This document shows, piece by piece, positions 17,385 to 26,576 of a stretch of DNA of 64,000 bases (position 1 is the stretch's first letter; each line of letters opens with the position of its first letter). The stretch spans positions 1 through 64,000 of the forward strand of contig NZ_SKCG01000001.1 of the NCBI RefSeq assembly GCF_005434915.1. Direction: 5' to 3'. A program made the translations under genes and the position numbers. Source of the stretch: Aurantiacibacter suaedae (GTDB taxonomy: Bacteria > Pseudomonadota > Alphaproteobacteria > Sphingomonadales > Sphingomonadaceae). The notes below the pieces were generated by a model. That model ran no database searches. It saw nothing but the letters and a program-made list of their open reading frames with translations, and was not told where the DNA came from.

Positions 17385-17613
17385 CAGGCATTGCCGGCCC
17401 TGATCGGATTTTGGTCAATTCTCGCCGTTTCCGCTCTGCTCAATGTTACTCAACAGCGCCCGCTTATTTAAACCCGAGCACCTCTCGATTGATACGGACT
17501 GGGGCAGACACGGCCCGCGCTCCTTCCATGGTAGAAATGTCTGCGCCGATGAACCATGTTTCGTCAGAGCGCCGAAAAAGGCCAAACCGAATTCCATTGT
17601 GCTCAAGCCGGCG

Positions 17614-17950
17614 ATGATTGTTGCCGGTGCGCTGTTCGTTACGGGTTGCGTAATGGATCGCGATGCTACTGAACTTTCCGACAGCGCGGCCAAAGGCAGG
17701 GCTTTCGCGCATGCCAATTGTGCCAGCTGCCATGCACTTAAGGATGGTGTCTTGCCAAATCCGAACGCTCCCAGTCTCGAAGTCTAGTCTCGAAGTGGCG
17801 TCGCACCGGTTGCCTTAATGGTTGGTGGCAGGTCCGTTCGAGCGGGGAATTCAGGTGGGTCACACTTTCGAAATGCCGGTGTTCAAGTTCGAAGAAGGCG
17901 ATATCGAAAACTTGCTGGCCTATCTCGATGCGCTCAGGACAGCGAAGTAA
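17614..17950 (+). pseudogene. Class I cytochrome c, disrupted
   Basis: Begins with a hydrophobic lipobox-like start MIVAGALFVTGC, then GRAFAHANCASCHAL with the haem-binding CxxCH, and PNPNAPSLEV. The frame breaks at 17785-17787 where AGTCTCGAAGT is repeated as a 13-bp tandem duplication (17773-17785 / 17786-17798). One base over, the reading continues with ASHRLP, a TAA, then FERGIQVGHTFEMPVF and KFEEGDIENLLAYLDAL, the typical haem-Met and C-terminal helix. So a duplication frameshift plus one in-frame stop have inactivated it. The true start codon is uncertain. Confidence 0.8.
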
Positions 17951-17959
17951 GCGCCAGGC

Positions 17960-18259
17960 CTAGGTCGCACGCGGCTCCTCTACGTCATAAACGCGCAGGT
18001 CGCGCTCGCCGATGCCGAGGTCAGGCCAGGCGGCGCGCCATTCGGCGAGATGGCTTGTCGCGAAGTGGCGGTCGAGGGCGGCCTGGTCGCGCCACATCTC
18101 TTTCACATGGATCAGGCCGGGATCGAACAGGTCTTCGGCGTAGCTGTATTCGGCGCAGCCGTCTTCGGCGCGGCTGGCCTCGGCCATGCGCTGCATGATC
18201 GGCCGTGCCGGCTCAAGGTTGTGGGCGGGCAAGCGAACGGTTCCGACGATCAAGAGCAT
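17960..18259 (-). CDS. Antibiotic-biosynthesis-monooxygenase (ABM) domain protein
   Basis: 99 aa with the ferredoxin-like ABM fold pattern: an N-terminal strand LLIVGTVRLP, then MAEASRAEDGCAEYSYAEDL, then KEMWRDQAALDRHFATSHLAEW. Such small dimeric proteins act as quinol or haem monooxygenases, but substrates vary and cannot be read here. A second ABM protein is found inside the atp operon (51931-52224) and shares the RAEDGC segment. It lies tail to tail with the broken cytochrome c gene. Confidence 0.82.
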   Translation of the reverse strand: MLLIVGTVRLPAHNLEPARPIMQRMAEASRAEDGCAEYSYAEDLFDPGLIHVKEMWRDQAALDRHFATSHLAEWRAAWPDLGIGERDLRVYDVEEPRAT

Positions 18260-18473
18260 GGCAGCAAAGATATCTCAGGGCGCGGACGCAAGCTACCTTT
18301 TCGACCCGGACTTGATGCACGAGGACGAAAGCGGCGATTGGTACGCGGGCCCTTTCCTACGGACTCCAAAAGCCCCACAACAGCCTCATGACGCGCATCG
18401 CCCATTCCGAAAAATTCCGCCCGACCTTCAAATTCGCCCGTTGGCCCACAAGCCGCGCGTTTCTGCGGGATAG
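18258..18473 (+). CDS. Possible small ORF, unsupported by family
   Basis: 71 codons, MAAKISQGADASYLFDPDLM and on through DESGDWYAGPFL. Its composition is less Arg-heavy than most shadow frames here, but no ribosome site is clear and no family is recognised; the C-terminal third (PQQPHDAHRPFRKIPP) looks unstructured. Its ATG overlaps the start codon of the ABM gene on the other strand. It may be a remnant. Low confidence. Confidence 0.25.
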   Translation: MAAKISQGADASYLFDPDLMHEDESGDWYAGPFLRTPKAPQQPHDAHRPFRKIPPDLQIRPLAHKPRVSAG

Positions 18474-18533
18474 CGCTGCACAAAGCCGCCCGAAGCGCTA
18501 TCAACTTCGTCACCTTTTCAAAGGGCAAGGGCG

Positions 18534-19601
18534 ATGATCTATCTCGACTATCAGGCCACCACGCCGCTGGCGCCCGAAGCGCGCACGGCGATGGAGCCGT
18601 GGCTCGGCGGCCCGGATAGCGCACAGTTCGGCAACCCGCACTCGCCGCACCGGATGGGGCGTATGGCAGCTGCCGCCGTGGAAGTGGCGCGCGATCAGGT
18701 CGCGGCGCTGTTTCCGGCTGGCGGGCGGGTGATCTTCACCAGCGGCGCGACCGAAGCGATCAACCTTGCGATGCGGGGTGCCGGCGGGCCTGTGGCGTGC
18801 TCTGCCATCGAACATGCCGCGGTGCTTGATACCGCGCGGGCGCTGGGCAACCACCATGAACTTTCGGTGACGGGCGAGGGGCTGTGCGATCCGTCGCAAA
18901 GCCTGGCCGAGGGCACAGGGCTGGTCGCGGTTATGCAGGTCAACAACGAGATCGGCACCGTGCAGCCGACGGCCCAATGGTACGCCCGCGCGAAGGAGTG
19001 GGGCGCGTTATATCTGTGCGATGCGGTACAGGCCTATGGCAAGCTTGCCTGCGCCGAGGCCGACATGATCGCGGTCAGCGCGCACAAGCTGCACGGGCCG
19101 AAGGGGATCGGCGCGCTGTGGCTGCGCGACGGGGTCGAGCTGAAGACTGTCTCGACGGGCGGCGGTCAGGAGCAAGGGCTGCGCTCGGGCACGCTATCGC
19201 CGATGCTTTGCGCGGGGTTCGGTGCGGCAGCGGCCCTGGCTGCTGATCGAATGGACGAAGACGCGACTCATATCGAAGCATTGTGGCATCGCGCCCGCGA
19301 GCTGTTCGCCGGGTGGGAGTTGAACGGCAGCGCCGAGGAACGCTGGCATGGGAATATCAACCTGTGCCGGGATGGTCTCGACGTCGCCCGGTTGACGAGC
19401 GACTGCCGCGAGGTGATGTTCTCGGCCGGGTCGGCCTGCGCTAGCGGATCGGGCCGTTCCAGCCATGTGCTGCGCGCCATCGGGCTGAGCGAGGCGCAGG
19501 CAAAATCGTCGATCCGGCTGGGCTTCGGGCGTTACACCACGCTTTCCGAGCTTGAAGCGGCGGCTGAACGAATTATAGTTGCTGCGTCGCAACAAGGATA
19601 G
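18534..19601 (+). CDS. Cysteine desulfurase (second paralogue)
   Basis: 355 aa, NifS/IscS-type. Start MIYLDYQATTPLAPEAR, then the PLP His segment ACSAIEHAAVLDTAR, VQVNNEIGTVQP-type motif (here VMQVNNEIGTVQP), PLP lysine in VSAHKLHGPKGIGALWL, and the catalytic Cys in FSAGSACASGSGRSSHVL near 305. Closer to canonical IscS motifs than the paralogue at 14443. A 2Fe-2S ferredoxin gene starts within six bases of its stop codon, so the pair likely acts together in Fe-S assembly. Confidence 0.94.
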   Translation: MIYLDYQATTPLAPEARTAMEPWLGGPDSAQFGNPHSPHRMGRMAAAAVEVARDQVAALFPAGGRVIFTSGATEAINLAMRGAGGPVACSAIEHAAVLDTARALGNHHELSVTGEGLCDPSQSLAEGTGLVAVMQVNNEIGTVQPTAQWYARAKEWGALYLCDAVQAYGKLACAEADMIAVSAHKLHGPKGIGALWLRDGVELKTVSTGGGQEQGLRSGTLSPMLCAGFGAAAALAADRMDEDATHIEALWHRARELFAGWELNGSAEERWHGNINLCRDGLDVARLTSDCREVMFSAGSACASGSGRSSHVLRAIGLSEAQAKSSIRLGFGRYTTLSELEAAAERIIVAASQQG

Positions 19602-19606
19602 CAGCC

Positions 19607-19936
19607 ATCAAGGTCACCTTCATTACACGCGAGGGCGAAAAGCGCGCGGTCGAGGCTGCGGCGGGCGACAGCTTGCTGGAAGTGGGACAGCGCGCCGGGA
19701 TGCCGCTCGAAGGCACATGCGAGGGGCAGATGGCCTGCTCGACCTGCCATGTGATCATCGCGCGCGAATGGTTCGGTCGCCTGGGAGATGCCAGCGAAGA
19801 GGAAGAAGACATGCTCGACCTCGCCGCCGACGTCGAGGCGACCAGTCGCCTCTCGTGCCAGATCCTGTTGAGCGAGGAGCTGGATGGGCTGGAAGTGCGC
19901 ATCCCCGAAGGTAGCCACAACGCGCAAGGGTTCTAG
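19607..19936 (+). CDS. 2Fe-2S ferredoxin, adrenodoxin type, with apparent ATC start
   Basis: 109 aa. Ligands are in GTCEGQMACSTCHVII (C-x5-C-x2-C) and LSCQILLSEELDG; the first strands VTFITREGEKRAVEA are needed for the fold. No ATG, GTG or TTG precedes these strands in frame after the upstream stop; the first usable in-frame start with a ribosome site is ATC at 19607, 8 bases after AAGGA (19594-19598). A TTG at 19673 would remove the first two strands. It likely serves as electron donor for Fe-S assembly with the adjacent desulfurase. Convergent overlap of four bases (CTAG) with the next gene. Confidence 0.85.
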   Translation: MKVTFITREGEKRAVEAAAGDSLLEVGQRAGMPLEGTCEGQMACSTCHVIIAREWFGRLGDASEEEEDMLDLAADVEATSRLSCQILLSEELDGLEVRIPEGSHNAQGF

Positions 19937-20796
19937 CTTTCGTCGGCTGCTCCGGGCGCCTTCGTCGGGCGCCACCGCCGCCAGCCCAACAGGCCGAGCC
20001 AGAGGACGAGAGCAACCGGAACGGCGGCAGTCGCCAGCATGATGAGCGCGGCGATGACAGTGCCGAGCACCGACCCGACCGAGCCGAAGGCCTGCCGGAT
20101 CGGCTCGACGAACCCGCCGCCGGAGGGGGCACCACTTTGATATTGCACGTTGACCCGGCTGAAATCGACCCGCCCACGCATCTCCGCCAGCCATGAGCGC
20201 GCCTGATCGATCTCTTCGTTGACCTGCGCCACACCGCGCTCGGCCTCGACCAGTTCGGCCACGGTCCCGCGCCGCGTTTCGAGCACCTCCATCAGCCGGT
20301 CGCGCAGGGCGGTGCGTGCGCGCAGCCGCGCCTCGGTGTCGACAATCTGTTTCGAAAGGTCTTCGCCGGTGATTGCAGTGGAAACCTGCTCGCCACCAGC
20401 CTCACCGGCTGTCGCCGCGAGCTGCGAACCGAACGCCCGCGCCTTTTCCGCCGCCACTGCAAGGTTGAGTGACCCGTAGGCATAATCCCCTTCGTCGCCC
20501 GAAGAGCGCATTTCCAGCACGCGGCACTGTTGCGGGCCCATGCTCTCGCACAGCGCAATCTGCCTCTCCTGCAACGGCGCCATGTCGCTCGCCGCAACGC
20601 GGAAGCCATATTCGTAGACATAGGCGATCTGCGGGATCGATACCGGTATCTCTCCACCCGCCATATCTCCATCAGCAGGTGGCTCGGCGACATCGACCGT
20701 CGTCAGGCGCTCTTCCGAAGTGGTGTATTCGCTCTGCTGGCCGCAAGCAGTCAGCGCCAAGGCCGCACAGCCCGTTATGAAAAAACGTTTCATCAT
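19933..20796 (-). CDS. DUF4349 lipoprotein
   Basis: 287 aa. Signal peptide with lipobox ALTACGQQ; the DUF4349 domain (about 60-265) has the long coiled coil DTEARLRARTALRDRLMEVL and VAQVNEEIDQARSWLAEMRG, ending in one membrane helix ALIMLATAAVPVALVLWLGL and a basic tail GWRRWRPTK. The combination of lipid anchor and C-terminal helix is usual for this family, whose function is unknown. ATG ATG at the start leaves 20796 or 20793 open. Confidence 0.85.
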   Translation of the reverse strand: MMKRFFITGCAALALTACGQQSEYTTSEERLTTVDVAEPPADGDMAGGEIPVSIPQIAYVYEYGFRVAASDMAPLQERQIALCESMGPQQCRVLEMRSSGDEGDYAYGSLNLAVAAEKARAFGSQLAATAGEAGGEQVSTAITGEDLSKQIVDTEARLRARTALRDRLMEVLETRRGTVAELVEAERGVAQVNEEIDQARSWLAEMRGRVDFSRVNVQYQSGAPSGGGFVEPIRQAFGSVGSVLGTVIAALIMLATAAVPVALVLWLGLLGWRRWRPTKAPGAADES

Positions 20797-20884
20797 CCGC
20801 TCTCCTGCGACTGCCCGTGGGCGCGCCTTATTGTTGCCACATTCTATGAGGGCGGTAAGCCATTTGGCAATAGCGCAAACAAAA

Positions 20885-20911
20885 GGCCCCGCCGAAATGC
20901 TCGACGGGGCC
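20885..20911 (-). terminator. Rho-independent terminator of the DJ-1/PfpI gene
   Basis: GGCCCCG (20885-20891) pairs with CGGGGCC (20905-20911); on the minus strand it is followed by CCTTTTGTTTG, a fair U-tract. It lies 27 bases after the stop codon of the leftward gene. The terminator at 23891 has the same hairpin-plus-TTTTGTTTG layout. Confidence 0.75.
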
Positions 20912-20937
20912 CCGATATTAAGCCGCTTTGCGCAGCG

Positions 20938-21477
20938 TCAGACCATCACGACATCTTTCTCCAGCGCATCGATCAGCGCCTTGGTGAAGGCCGGAATGTC
21001 GTCCGGGTTGCGGCTGGTGATGAAGATCCCGTCGACCGCAGCCTCTTCGTCGACCACGTTTGCACCGGCATTGCGCAGGTCGGTGCGGATCGAAGGCCAG
21101 GAGGTGACGGTCTTGCCCTTGATCACGTCCGCTTCGGCCAACAACCATGGGCCGTGGCAAATTGCCGCAACAGGCTTACCGGCGTCTGCGAAGGCCTTGA
21201 CCATGGCCACCGCATCCTTGTTCATGCGCAGAATATCCGGATTTATCTGACCGCCGGGCAGCAGCAGCGCGTCGAAGTCGTCAGCCTTGGCCTTATCGAG
21301 GGTGAGGTCAACGTCGACCGGGCTTCCCCAGTCCTTGTTGTCCCACCCCTTGATCTGGCCGCTTTCCGGGCTGACCACGGTGGTCTGATAGCCGGCCTCT
21401 TCAAGCAGCTGCTTCGGCTTTTCCAGCTCGCTCTGTTCGAAGCCGTTCGTGGCGAGGATCATAACATTTTGGGGCAT
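20938..21477 (-). CDS. DJ-1/PfpI family protein
   Basis: 179 aa. Typical of the type 1 glutamine-amidotransferase-like class: [10 protein letters not shown] with the conserved Glu14, [11 protein letters not shown], the nucleophile elbow [14 protein letters not shown] with Cys107-His108, and [14 protein letters not shown] at the end. Members are reported as proteases, deglycases or chaperones; the activity here is open. It carries its own terminator and looks monocistronic, with parC divergent about 100 bp away. Confidence 0.92.
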   Translation of the reverse strand: MPQNVMILATNGFEQSELEKPKQLLEEAGYQTTVVSPESGQIKGWDNKDWGSPVDVDLTLDKAKADDFDALLLPGGQINPDILRMNKDAVAMVKAFADAGKPVAAICHGPWLLAEADVIKGKTVTSWPSIRTDLRNAGANVVDEEAAVDGIFITSRNPDDIPAFTKALIDALEKDVVMV

Positions 21478-21580
21478 CTGTTCATTCTCCGTAAGAATTT
21501 GCTCTTGCCTATGTTACGCTTGGGGAAACCGCATTGTTCCGTGCTGTCCCCCCAGCCGTGCCGCTGCTAGGTCAAACTGC

Positions 21581-23881
21581 ATGTCGTCCGCCAAAACAGA
21601 AGACAAAGATCCGTTCGACGCCATCGTCGATGCGCCGTTCGATAGCGCGCTGTCCGAACGCTACCTCGTTTACGCCCTGTCGACGATCACCGCGCGCAGC
21701 TTGCCTGATCTGCGTGACGGGCTGAAGCCGGTCCACCGCCGCATCCTGTGGGGTATGCGCGGCCTGCGCCTCGGGCCGGATAGTGCATTCAAGAAATCGA
21801 GCCGCGTGGTCGGCGACGTGATGGGCAAGTATCACCCGCATGGCGACAGCGCGCTTTACGATGCGATGGTCCGCCTCGCGCAGCCGTTCACGCTGCGCTA
21901 CCCGCTGATCGAGGGGCAGGGCAACTTCGGCAATATCGACGGCGATAACGCCGCCGCCCAGCGCTACACCGAATGCCGCCTGACCAAGACCGCGCTGCAA
22001 CTGATGGAAGGGCTGGACGAAGGCACGGTCGACTTCGTGCCGACCTACAACAACGAGGAGGAAGAGCCGGTCATCTTCCCCGGCCTGTTCCCCAACCTGC
22101 TCGCCAACGGGTCGAGCGGGATTGCGGTGGGTATGGCCACCAACATCCCCAGCCACAACGCCGCCGAGGTGATCGACGCTGCGCTCGAATTGATCGACAA
22201 CCCGCATGTTGAGCACGCGCGGCTGATGGAGCTGATGCAGGGGCCGGACTTCGCCACCGGCGGCCTGATCGTCGACAGCCCCGAGGCGATCTCGAAGGCC
22301 TACGAAACCGGGCGCGGCTCGTTCCGGGTGCGCGGGCGGTTTTACGCTGCCGAGGCGGACAACGAGGCTGACCGTGAGGCGGGGATAGAACGTCACAAGG
22401 GTGGCGGCTATCAGCTTGTTATTTCGGAAATTCCCTATCAGGTTCCGAAGGGCAAGCTGATCGAGCAGATCGCCCAGGTGATCGCCGACAAGAAGCTCCC
22501 TTTGCTCGAAGATGTGCGCGACGAGAGCGACGAGAACATCCGCCTCGTGCTGGTGCCGCGCAGCCGCAATGTCGATCCCGAGATGCTCAAGGAGAGCGTC
22601 TACAAGCTGACCGACCTTGAAACGCGCTTCGGGCTCAATCTCAACGTGCTCGACTCCACCCGCACGCCGATGGTGATGGGGCTGAAGGAACTGCTCGAAA
22701 ACTGGCTGCGCCACCAGATCGAGATCCTGCAGAACCGCACGCGGCACCGGCTCGGCAAGATCGCCGACCGGCTGGAGCTGGTCGAGGGCTATATCATTGC
22801 CTTCCTCAACCTCGACCGGGTGATCGAGATCATCCGCACCGAGGACGAGCCAAAGCCGGTGATGATGGCGGAATTCGGCCTCACCGACCGGCAGGCCGAG
22901 GCGATCCTCAACATGCGGCTGCGATCCTTGCGCAAGCTGGAGGAGATGCAACTGCGGCAGGAAAAGGACGACCTGCTGGCCGAGAAGGACGAGCTGGAAA
23001 AACTGCTCGAAAGCCCGGCCCGCCAGCGCACCCGGCTCAAGAAGGACCTGCGCACTCTGCGCAAGGACTATGCCGAGGATACCGCGCTCGGCGCGCGCCG
23101 CACCACGATTGCCGAGGCCGCGCCGACAGTGGAGTTCGACCCTAGCGCGATGATCGAGAAGGAGCCGGTGACGGTGATCCTCAGCCAGAAGGGTTGGGTG
23201 CGTGCCGCCAAGGGCCATGTCGATCTGGGGCAGGACGGCTGCGGCGACTTCAAGTACAAGGAGGGCGATGGCCCGGCCTTTGCGGTCCACTGCCAGACTA
23301 CTGATAAACTGCTGCTATGCGCCAGCGACGGGCGCTTCTTCACGTTGGGCGCGGACAAGCTGCCCGGCGCGCGCGGTTTTGGCGAGCCGGTGCGCAACGG
23401 GCTCGATATCGACACTTCGGCGCAGATCATGGCGATGATCGTCCACGCGCCAGGGCGGCAGATCCTGCTCGCGGCGGATACCGGCAAAGGCTTTGTCGCG
23501 GTGACGGACGAGCTGCTCGCCGAAACGCGCAAAGGTCGGCAGGTGGTGAACCTGAAGGGCAATGCCAAGCTGGTGGTGGTTCGCCCGATTGCCACCGAGC
23601 ACGACCATGTCGCGGTGGTGGGCGAGAACCGCAAGCTGGTGGTGTTCAGTCTCGAAGAGATGCCGGTCATGACGCGCGGGCAGGGCGTGACCTTGCAGCG
23701 CTATCGCGATGGCGGGCTGTCCGATGCCACGACCTTCACGCTGGCCGACGGGCTGAGCTGGCAGATGGGCGGCGCGACCGGGCGCACCCGTAACGAGACC
23801 GAAATCGGCATGTGGAAGGTTGCGCGCGGCGCAGCGGGCCGTCTGCCGCCGAACGGCTTTCCGAAAGACAATCGCTTCTGA
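21581..23881 (+). CDS. parC: DNA topoisomerase IV subunit A
   Basis: 766 aa, with ParE decatenates daughter chromosomes. The start [20 protein letters not shown] leads into [15 protein letters not shown], the winged-helix domain, [20 protein letters not shown] and the catalytic Tyr129 in [11 protein letters not shown]. The C-terminal beta-pinwheel part includes [15 protein letters not shown] and [19 protein letters not shown]. The frame is open upstream to 21449, but that part is Cys/Arg-rich and not family-like; ATG 21581 is preferred. parE is not in the window. Confidence 0.96.
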   Translation: MSSAKTEDKDPFDAIVDAPFDSALSERYLVYALSTITARSLPDLRDGLKPVHRRILWGMRGLRLGPDSAFKKSSRVVGDVMGKYHPHGDSALYDAMVRLAQPFTLRYPLIEGQGNFGNIDGDNAAAQRYTECRLTKTALQLMEGLDEGTVDFVPTYNNEEEEPVIFPGLFPNLLANGSSGIAVGMATNIPSHNAAEVIDAALELIDNPHVEHARLMELMQGPDFATGGLIVDSPEAISKAYETGRGSFRVRGRFYAAEADNEADREAGIERHKGGGYQLVISEIPYQVPKGKLIEQIAQVIADKKLPLLEDVRDESDENIRLVLVPRSRNVDPEMLKESVYKLTDLETRFGLNLNVLDSTRTPMVMGLKELLENWLRHQIEILQNRTRHRLGKIADRLELVEGYIIAFLNLDRVIEIIRTEDEPKPVMMAEFGLTDRQAEAILNMRLRSLRKLEEMQLRQEKDDLLAEKDELEKLLESPARQRTRLKKDLRTLRKDYAEDTALGARRTTIAEAAPTVEFDPSAMIEKEPVTVILSQKGWVRAAKGHVDLGQDGCGDFKYKEGDGPAFAVHCQTTDKLLLCASDGRFFTLGADKLPGARGFGEPVRNGLDIDTSAQIMAMIVHAPGRQILLAADTGKGFVAVTDELLAETRKGRQVVNLKGNAKLVVVRPIATEHDHVAVVGENRKLVVFSLEEMPVMTRGQGVTLQRYRDGGLSDATTFTLADGLSWQMGGATGRTRNETEIGMWKVARGAAGRLPPNGFPKDNRF

Positions 23882-23890
23882 CAAACAAAA

Positions 23891-23919
23891 GGCCCGCGCG
23901 AAGCATATTCGCGCGGGCC
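23891..23919 (-). terminator. Terminator between parC and the periplasmic protein gene
   Basis: A 12-bp perfect stem, GGCCCGCGCGAA (23891-23902) with TTCGCGCGGGCC (23908-23919), loop GCATA. On the minus strand it is followed by TTTTGTTTGT, so it should terminate the leftward gene; being strong it may also stop parC transcripts. Confidence 0.82.
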
Positions 23920-23942
23920 GATTGAAGCATTAGGGGGAGCGC

Positions 23943-24446
23943 TTAGCTCGCCTGGGCTGCGATGGCTGCGTCAAGGTCGGCCTTGGTGACGAGCACCATC
24001 AGCGAACCATCGGTGTCGAGCGCGAACATCTCGCGCGGCAGGGTCAGCGGCTCGTCATCCTGCACCATGGTGATGCCGACATCGTTCATCTCGTCGATCG
24101 TGCCGAGCGACACGTCGTCAGCCGTGGCGACTTCCGCGCCGACAACCAAGGCAGCGGCAAGCGCGGCTTCGCGCCGGGCCACTTCCTCGTCCATCATGGC
24201 GTCGAGTTCGGTCTTGGTGATGTTCAGCGTGTAGCCGTTGTCACCTTCGGCGAAGCTGTCGACTGCCAACGGCACCTTGTGCTTGCCAGTGTCGACCACG
24301 GCGTTGGCACCGTCGTTGGCGGCAACCGTGCCGATCTGGACGCCGTCGTTGCCCATCACGATCGCGCCGACTTCCTGCGCATTGGCAGCGCCGGCACCAA
24401 AAGTGAGAGCGAGAGTGGCGGCGAGAGCGGTGAATTTCTTAGTCAT
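23943..24446 (-). CDS. Hypothetical periplasmic protein
   Basis: 167 aa. Clear Sec signal peptide (KKFTALAATLALTFGAGAAN with AQE after the cleavage site). The mature part is acidic and repetitive in character: two modules of a strand-rich type (VGAIVMGNDGVQIGTVAAND and later VATADDVSLGTIDEMND) resemble PRC-barrel-like turns, but I cannot name a family. One gene, own terminator, no obvious partner. Related secreted proteins appear to be frequent in sphingomonads (recollection, not checked). Confidence 0.75.
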   Translation of the reverse strand: MTKKFTALAATLALTFGAGAANAQEVGAIVMGNDGVQIGTVAANDGANAVVDTGKHKVPLAVDSFAEGDNGYTLNITKTELDAMMDEEVARREAALAAALVVGAEVATADDVSLGTIDEMNDVGITMVQDDEPLTLPREMFALDTDGSLMVLVTKADLDAAIAAQAS

Positions 24447-24655
24447 GCAAATTCCTCATTCCATCCAGCCTGCGGACAAGGCGGGGCCGGGAGCGATACA
24501 TAATCCGACAGCGCTTAATGCTGGGCCGGAAAAACGATGGAGGGTGGCACACCGCAAAGCGGCAGACACTTGTGAGGCGAGAGAGGCCTCGAACCCTTGA
24601 GTATGCTGTAGCAGCAGCACTCTTAACGCTACCTGCACCAGAACTGTTCCCCAGT

Positions 24656-25834
24656 TCAAGCGCGCCGCGCCAATTCCTCATCAAGAATTTCGTCCACCCG
24701 GCTTTGCGGGGGGAAGCTTTCCGCCATCCAGCGCACCTCGACCGCTTGCAGGATGCGCGCCACCTCCGGCCCTGCGCCCACGCCGCGCTCTACAATCTGG
24801 CCGCCCTTGAGCGGGAAGGTCGGCACCTCCCACCCGTCTAGCGCTTTGGCGTCGCGTTCCGCGAGCAGCAGCAGGTCGCGCGCCATGGCCGGGCCTTCGC
24901 GATAGGCAAGCGCGCGCACATCTGCTTCCATTCCGCCACGCCGCGCCATCCGGGATAGCGCCTTTTTCTGTGCGGTGGACAGCCGCAGCCGCGCCGCGAC
25001 CTGCTCGGCGAGCTTGGGCTCAGCAGGCAGCATCGCCGCCAACCTGCGAAGCGGCGCGGGCTTGGCGGACCGCGATTTTTCGAAAGCGATGAGCGCGGCC
25101 AGCTCTGCCATGGTTGCAGGCGTCACCTCTGGCAGCACTACCGGCAGAACGCCGCGCGCGAACATGCGCTCGACCGTCTCCAGCGGGTCAGGCAGGGCGA
25201 GGAGGGCGAGCAGTGCGCTAGCCACCCGTTCGCGCGACAGACCCTTGAGCGTTGCCGCCATATCGGCGCAAGCTTCCTCGGCCTCGCCATCGAGCATTGA
25301 TCCGAAGCGCGCCTGAAACCGGTAATAACGCAGGATGCGCAGGTGGTCCTCGGCGATCCGCTCACGCGCGTTGCCGATAAAGCGAACGCGGCGCGCATCG
25401 AGATCCGCCAACCCCTCGAAATAGTCTGAAATCAGAAGGCTAAGTGGGTGAGCGTAAAGCGCATTGATGGTGAAATCTCGCCGGGCGGCGTCATCTGCCC
25501 AGTCCTCGGCGAAGGCTACGGTGGCGCGGCGGCCATCGGTGGCCACGTCCTTGCGCAGGGTGGTGATCTCGACATTGCCGCCCGGCAGCACAGCTGTCAC
25601 CGTGCCGTGGTCGATCCCGGTGGGGATGACCTTGATCTCCGCCTCCCTCAGTGCGGCCATCACCGCCTCGGGATGCAGCGTGGTGGCGGCGTCGATATCA
25701 TGGACCTCGGCCCCGAGCAGGCTGTCACGCACCGCGCCGCCGACCCAGCGCAGGTTGTCCGCGCCCAGCACCGCAACCAGGCGCGCGAGGTCTTCGCGCG
25801 CGGTCCAGTCTGCCTGCAATACTACCTGTTCCAT
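24656..25834 (-). CDS. CCA tRNA nucleotidyltransferase / poly(A) polymerase family
   Basis: 392 aa. Class II nucleotidyltransferase: LRWVGGAVRDSLLGAEVHDI carries the catalytic DxD (DIDAAT), then RRATVAFAEDWADDAARRDF, FTINALYAHP, and the RNA-binding EDHLRILRYYRFQARFGSML. Adds or repairs CCA at tRNA 3' ends. The start MEQVVLQADWTARED at 25834 is chosen; the frame continues upstream through a region that holds a palindromic repeat and is not family-like. Followed upstream by the Nudix gene on the same strand. Confidence 0.92.
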   Translation of the reverse strand: MEQVVLQADWTAREDLARLVAVLGADNLRWVGGAVRDSLLGAEVHDIDAATTLHPEAVMAALREAEIKVIPTGIDHGTVTAVLPGGNVEITTLRKDVATDGRRATVAFAEDWADDAARRDFTINALYAHPLSLLISDYFEGLADLDARRVRFIGNARERIAEDHLRILRYYRFQARFGSMLDGEAEEACADMAATLKGLSRERVASALLALLALPDPLETVERMFARGVLPVVLPEVTPATMAELAALIAFEKSRSAKPAPLRRLAAMLPAEPKLAEQVAARLRLSTAQKKALSRMARRGGMEADVRALAYREGPAMARDLLLLAERDAKALDGWEVPTFPLKGGQIVERGVGAGPEVARILQAVEVRWMAESFPPQSRVDEILDEELARRA

Positions 25835-25842
25835 AACCAGCT

Positions 25843-25958
25843 CCGCTCGTCCTGAGCTTGTCGGACTCGAAGAGGGGCCGACGGCCCAACGATTGTCCTT
25901 CTCTTTGACGGCGGCGCTAGAACCAAAGGCGCCCCTTAGACAAGCTCGGGGTGAGCGG
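25843..25958. repeat. Inverted pair of dispersed repeat ends (CGTCCTGAGCTTGTC type)
   Basis: CCGCTCGTCCTGAGCTTGTC at 25843-25862 is the inverse of GACAAGCTCGGGGTGAGCGG at 25939-25958 with three mismatches. Intergenic repeats with the core ACAAGCTCAGGACGA are, to my knowledge, common in Sphingomonadales. The pair frames about 75 bp with no gene, between the Nudix and CCA genes. Confidence 0.55.
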
Positions 25959-25976
25959 AGGGTGGGGATGAAGGCG

Positions 25977-26576
25977 TCAATCGAGCAGATCTTCCCAGGC
26001 CAGCCGGTGCGAAAGGTTCGCCAGAATGCCTGCGGTGATCCCCCAGATGCGATAGTCCTGCCACAGGATTTCAGTGTAGTCTCTCTGGATACCGCGAAAC
26101 AGGCCGCTTTTCGAGACATGGTTGCGCTGGTCGAGCGCATAACGCAGCGGCACCTCGAACCAGCCCGCCACCTCGCGCGGGTCGGGCCGGATCGGCAGAT
26201 CGTGCGGAACCAGCCCGAGCACCGGCGTTAGCTCGAAGCCCGAGCCGGTGACGAAACTCTGTGTCTGTCCGATCACGCGCACCGCGTCGGGAGCGATGGC
26301 CAGCTCTTCGGCGGCTTCGCGCAGCGCGGCGGCCACGGCGTCTTCGCCGGCTTCCAGCTTGCCTCCGGGGAAGGCGACCTGGCCGGGGTGTTTGAGCATG
26401 GTTTCGGGACGCTGGGTGAGCAGGATGCCGGGATCGGGCCGGTCGGTAACGGCGATCAGAACAGCGGCGGGGCGCAGCTTCCCGCTCGTCACATCGCTGT
26501 CGTCGCGCAGGCCCGCAAAGCCCACGTCGCGGCTCTCGGCAAAGATGCGCGTGAGGCGGTCGAACAGTTCACTCAT
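25977..26576 (-). CDS. Nudix hydrolase, CoA pyrophosphatase-like
   Basis: 199 aa. Nudix box GGKLEAGEDAVAAALREAAE followed by ELAI fits Gx5Ex7REUxEExGU; the stretch LLTQRPETMLKHPGQVAFPG just before is the CoA-pyrophosphatase (NudL/YeaB) signature. Likely cleaves CoA or other nucleoside-diphosphate-linked compounds. Starts at ATG 26576, overlapping the stop of the DUF1285 gene by four bases (ATGA). Confidence 0.92.
   Translation of the reverse strand: MSELFDRLTRIFAESRDVGFAGLRDDSDVTSGKLRPAAVLIAVTDRPDPGILLTQRPETMLKHPGQVAFPGGKLEAGEDAVAAALREAAEELAIAPDAVRVIGQTQSFVTGSGFELTPVLGLVPHDLPIRPDPREVAGWFEVPLRYALDQRNHVSKSGLFRGIQRDYTEILWQDYRIWGITAGILANLSHRLAWEDLLD

Noticed and set aside
24560..24655. A tRNA-Ser-like 3' half on the minus strand (T-loop-like GGTTCGAGG at 24587-24595).
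   Set aside because: No acceptor stem pairing, D-arm or CCA end can be found; the T-stem does not pair. At best a very short match to a tRNA 3' end.
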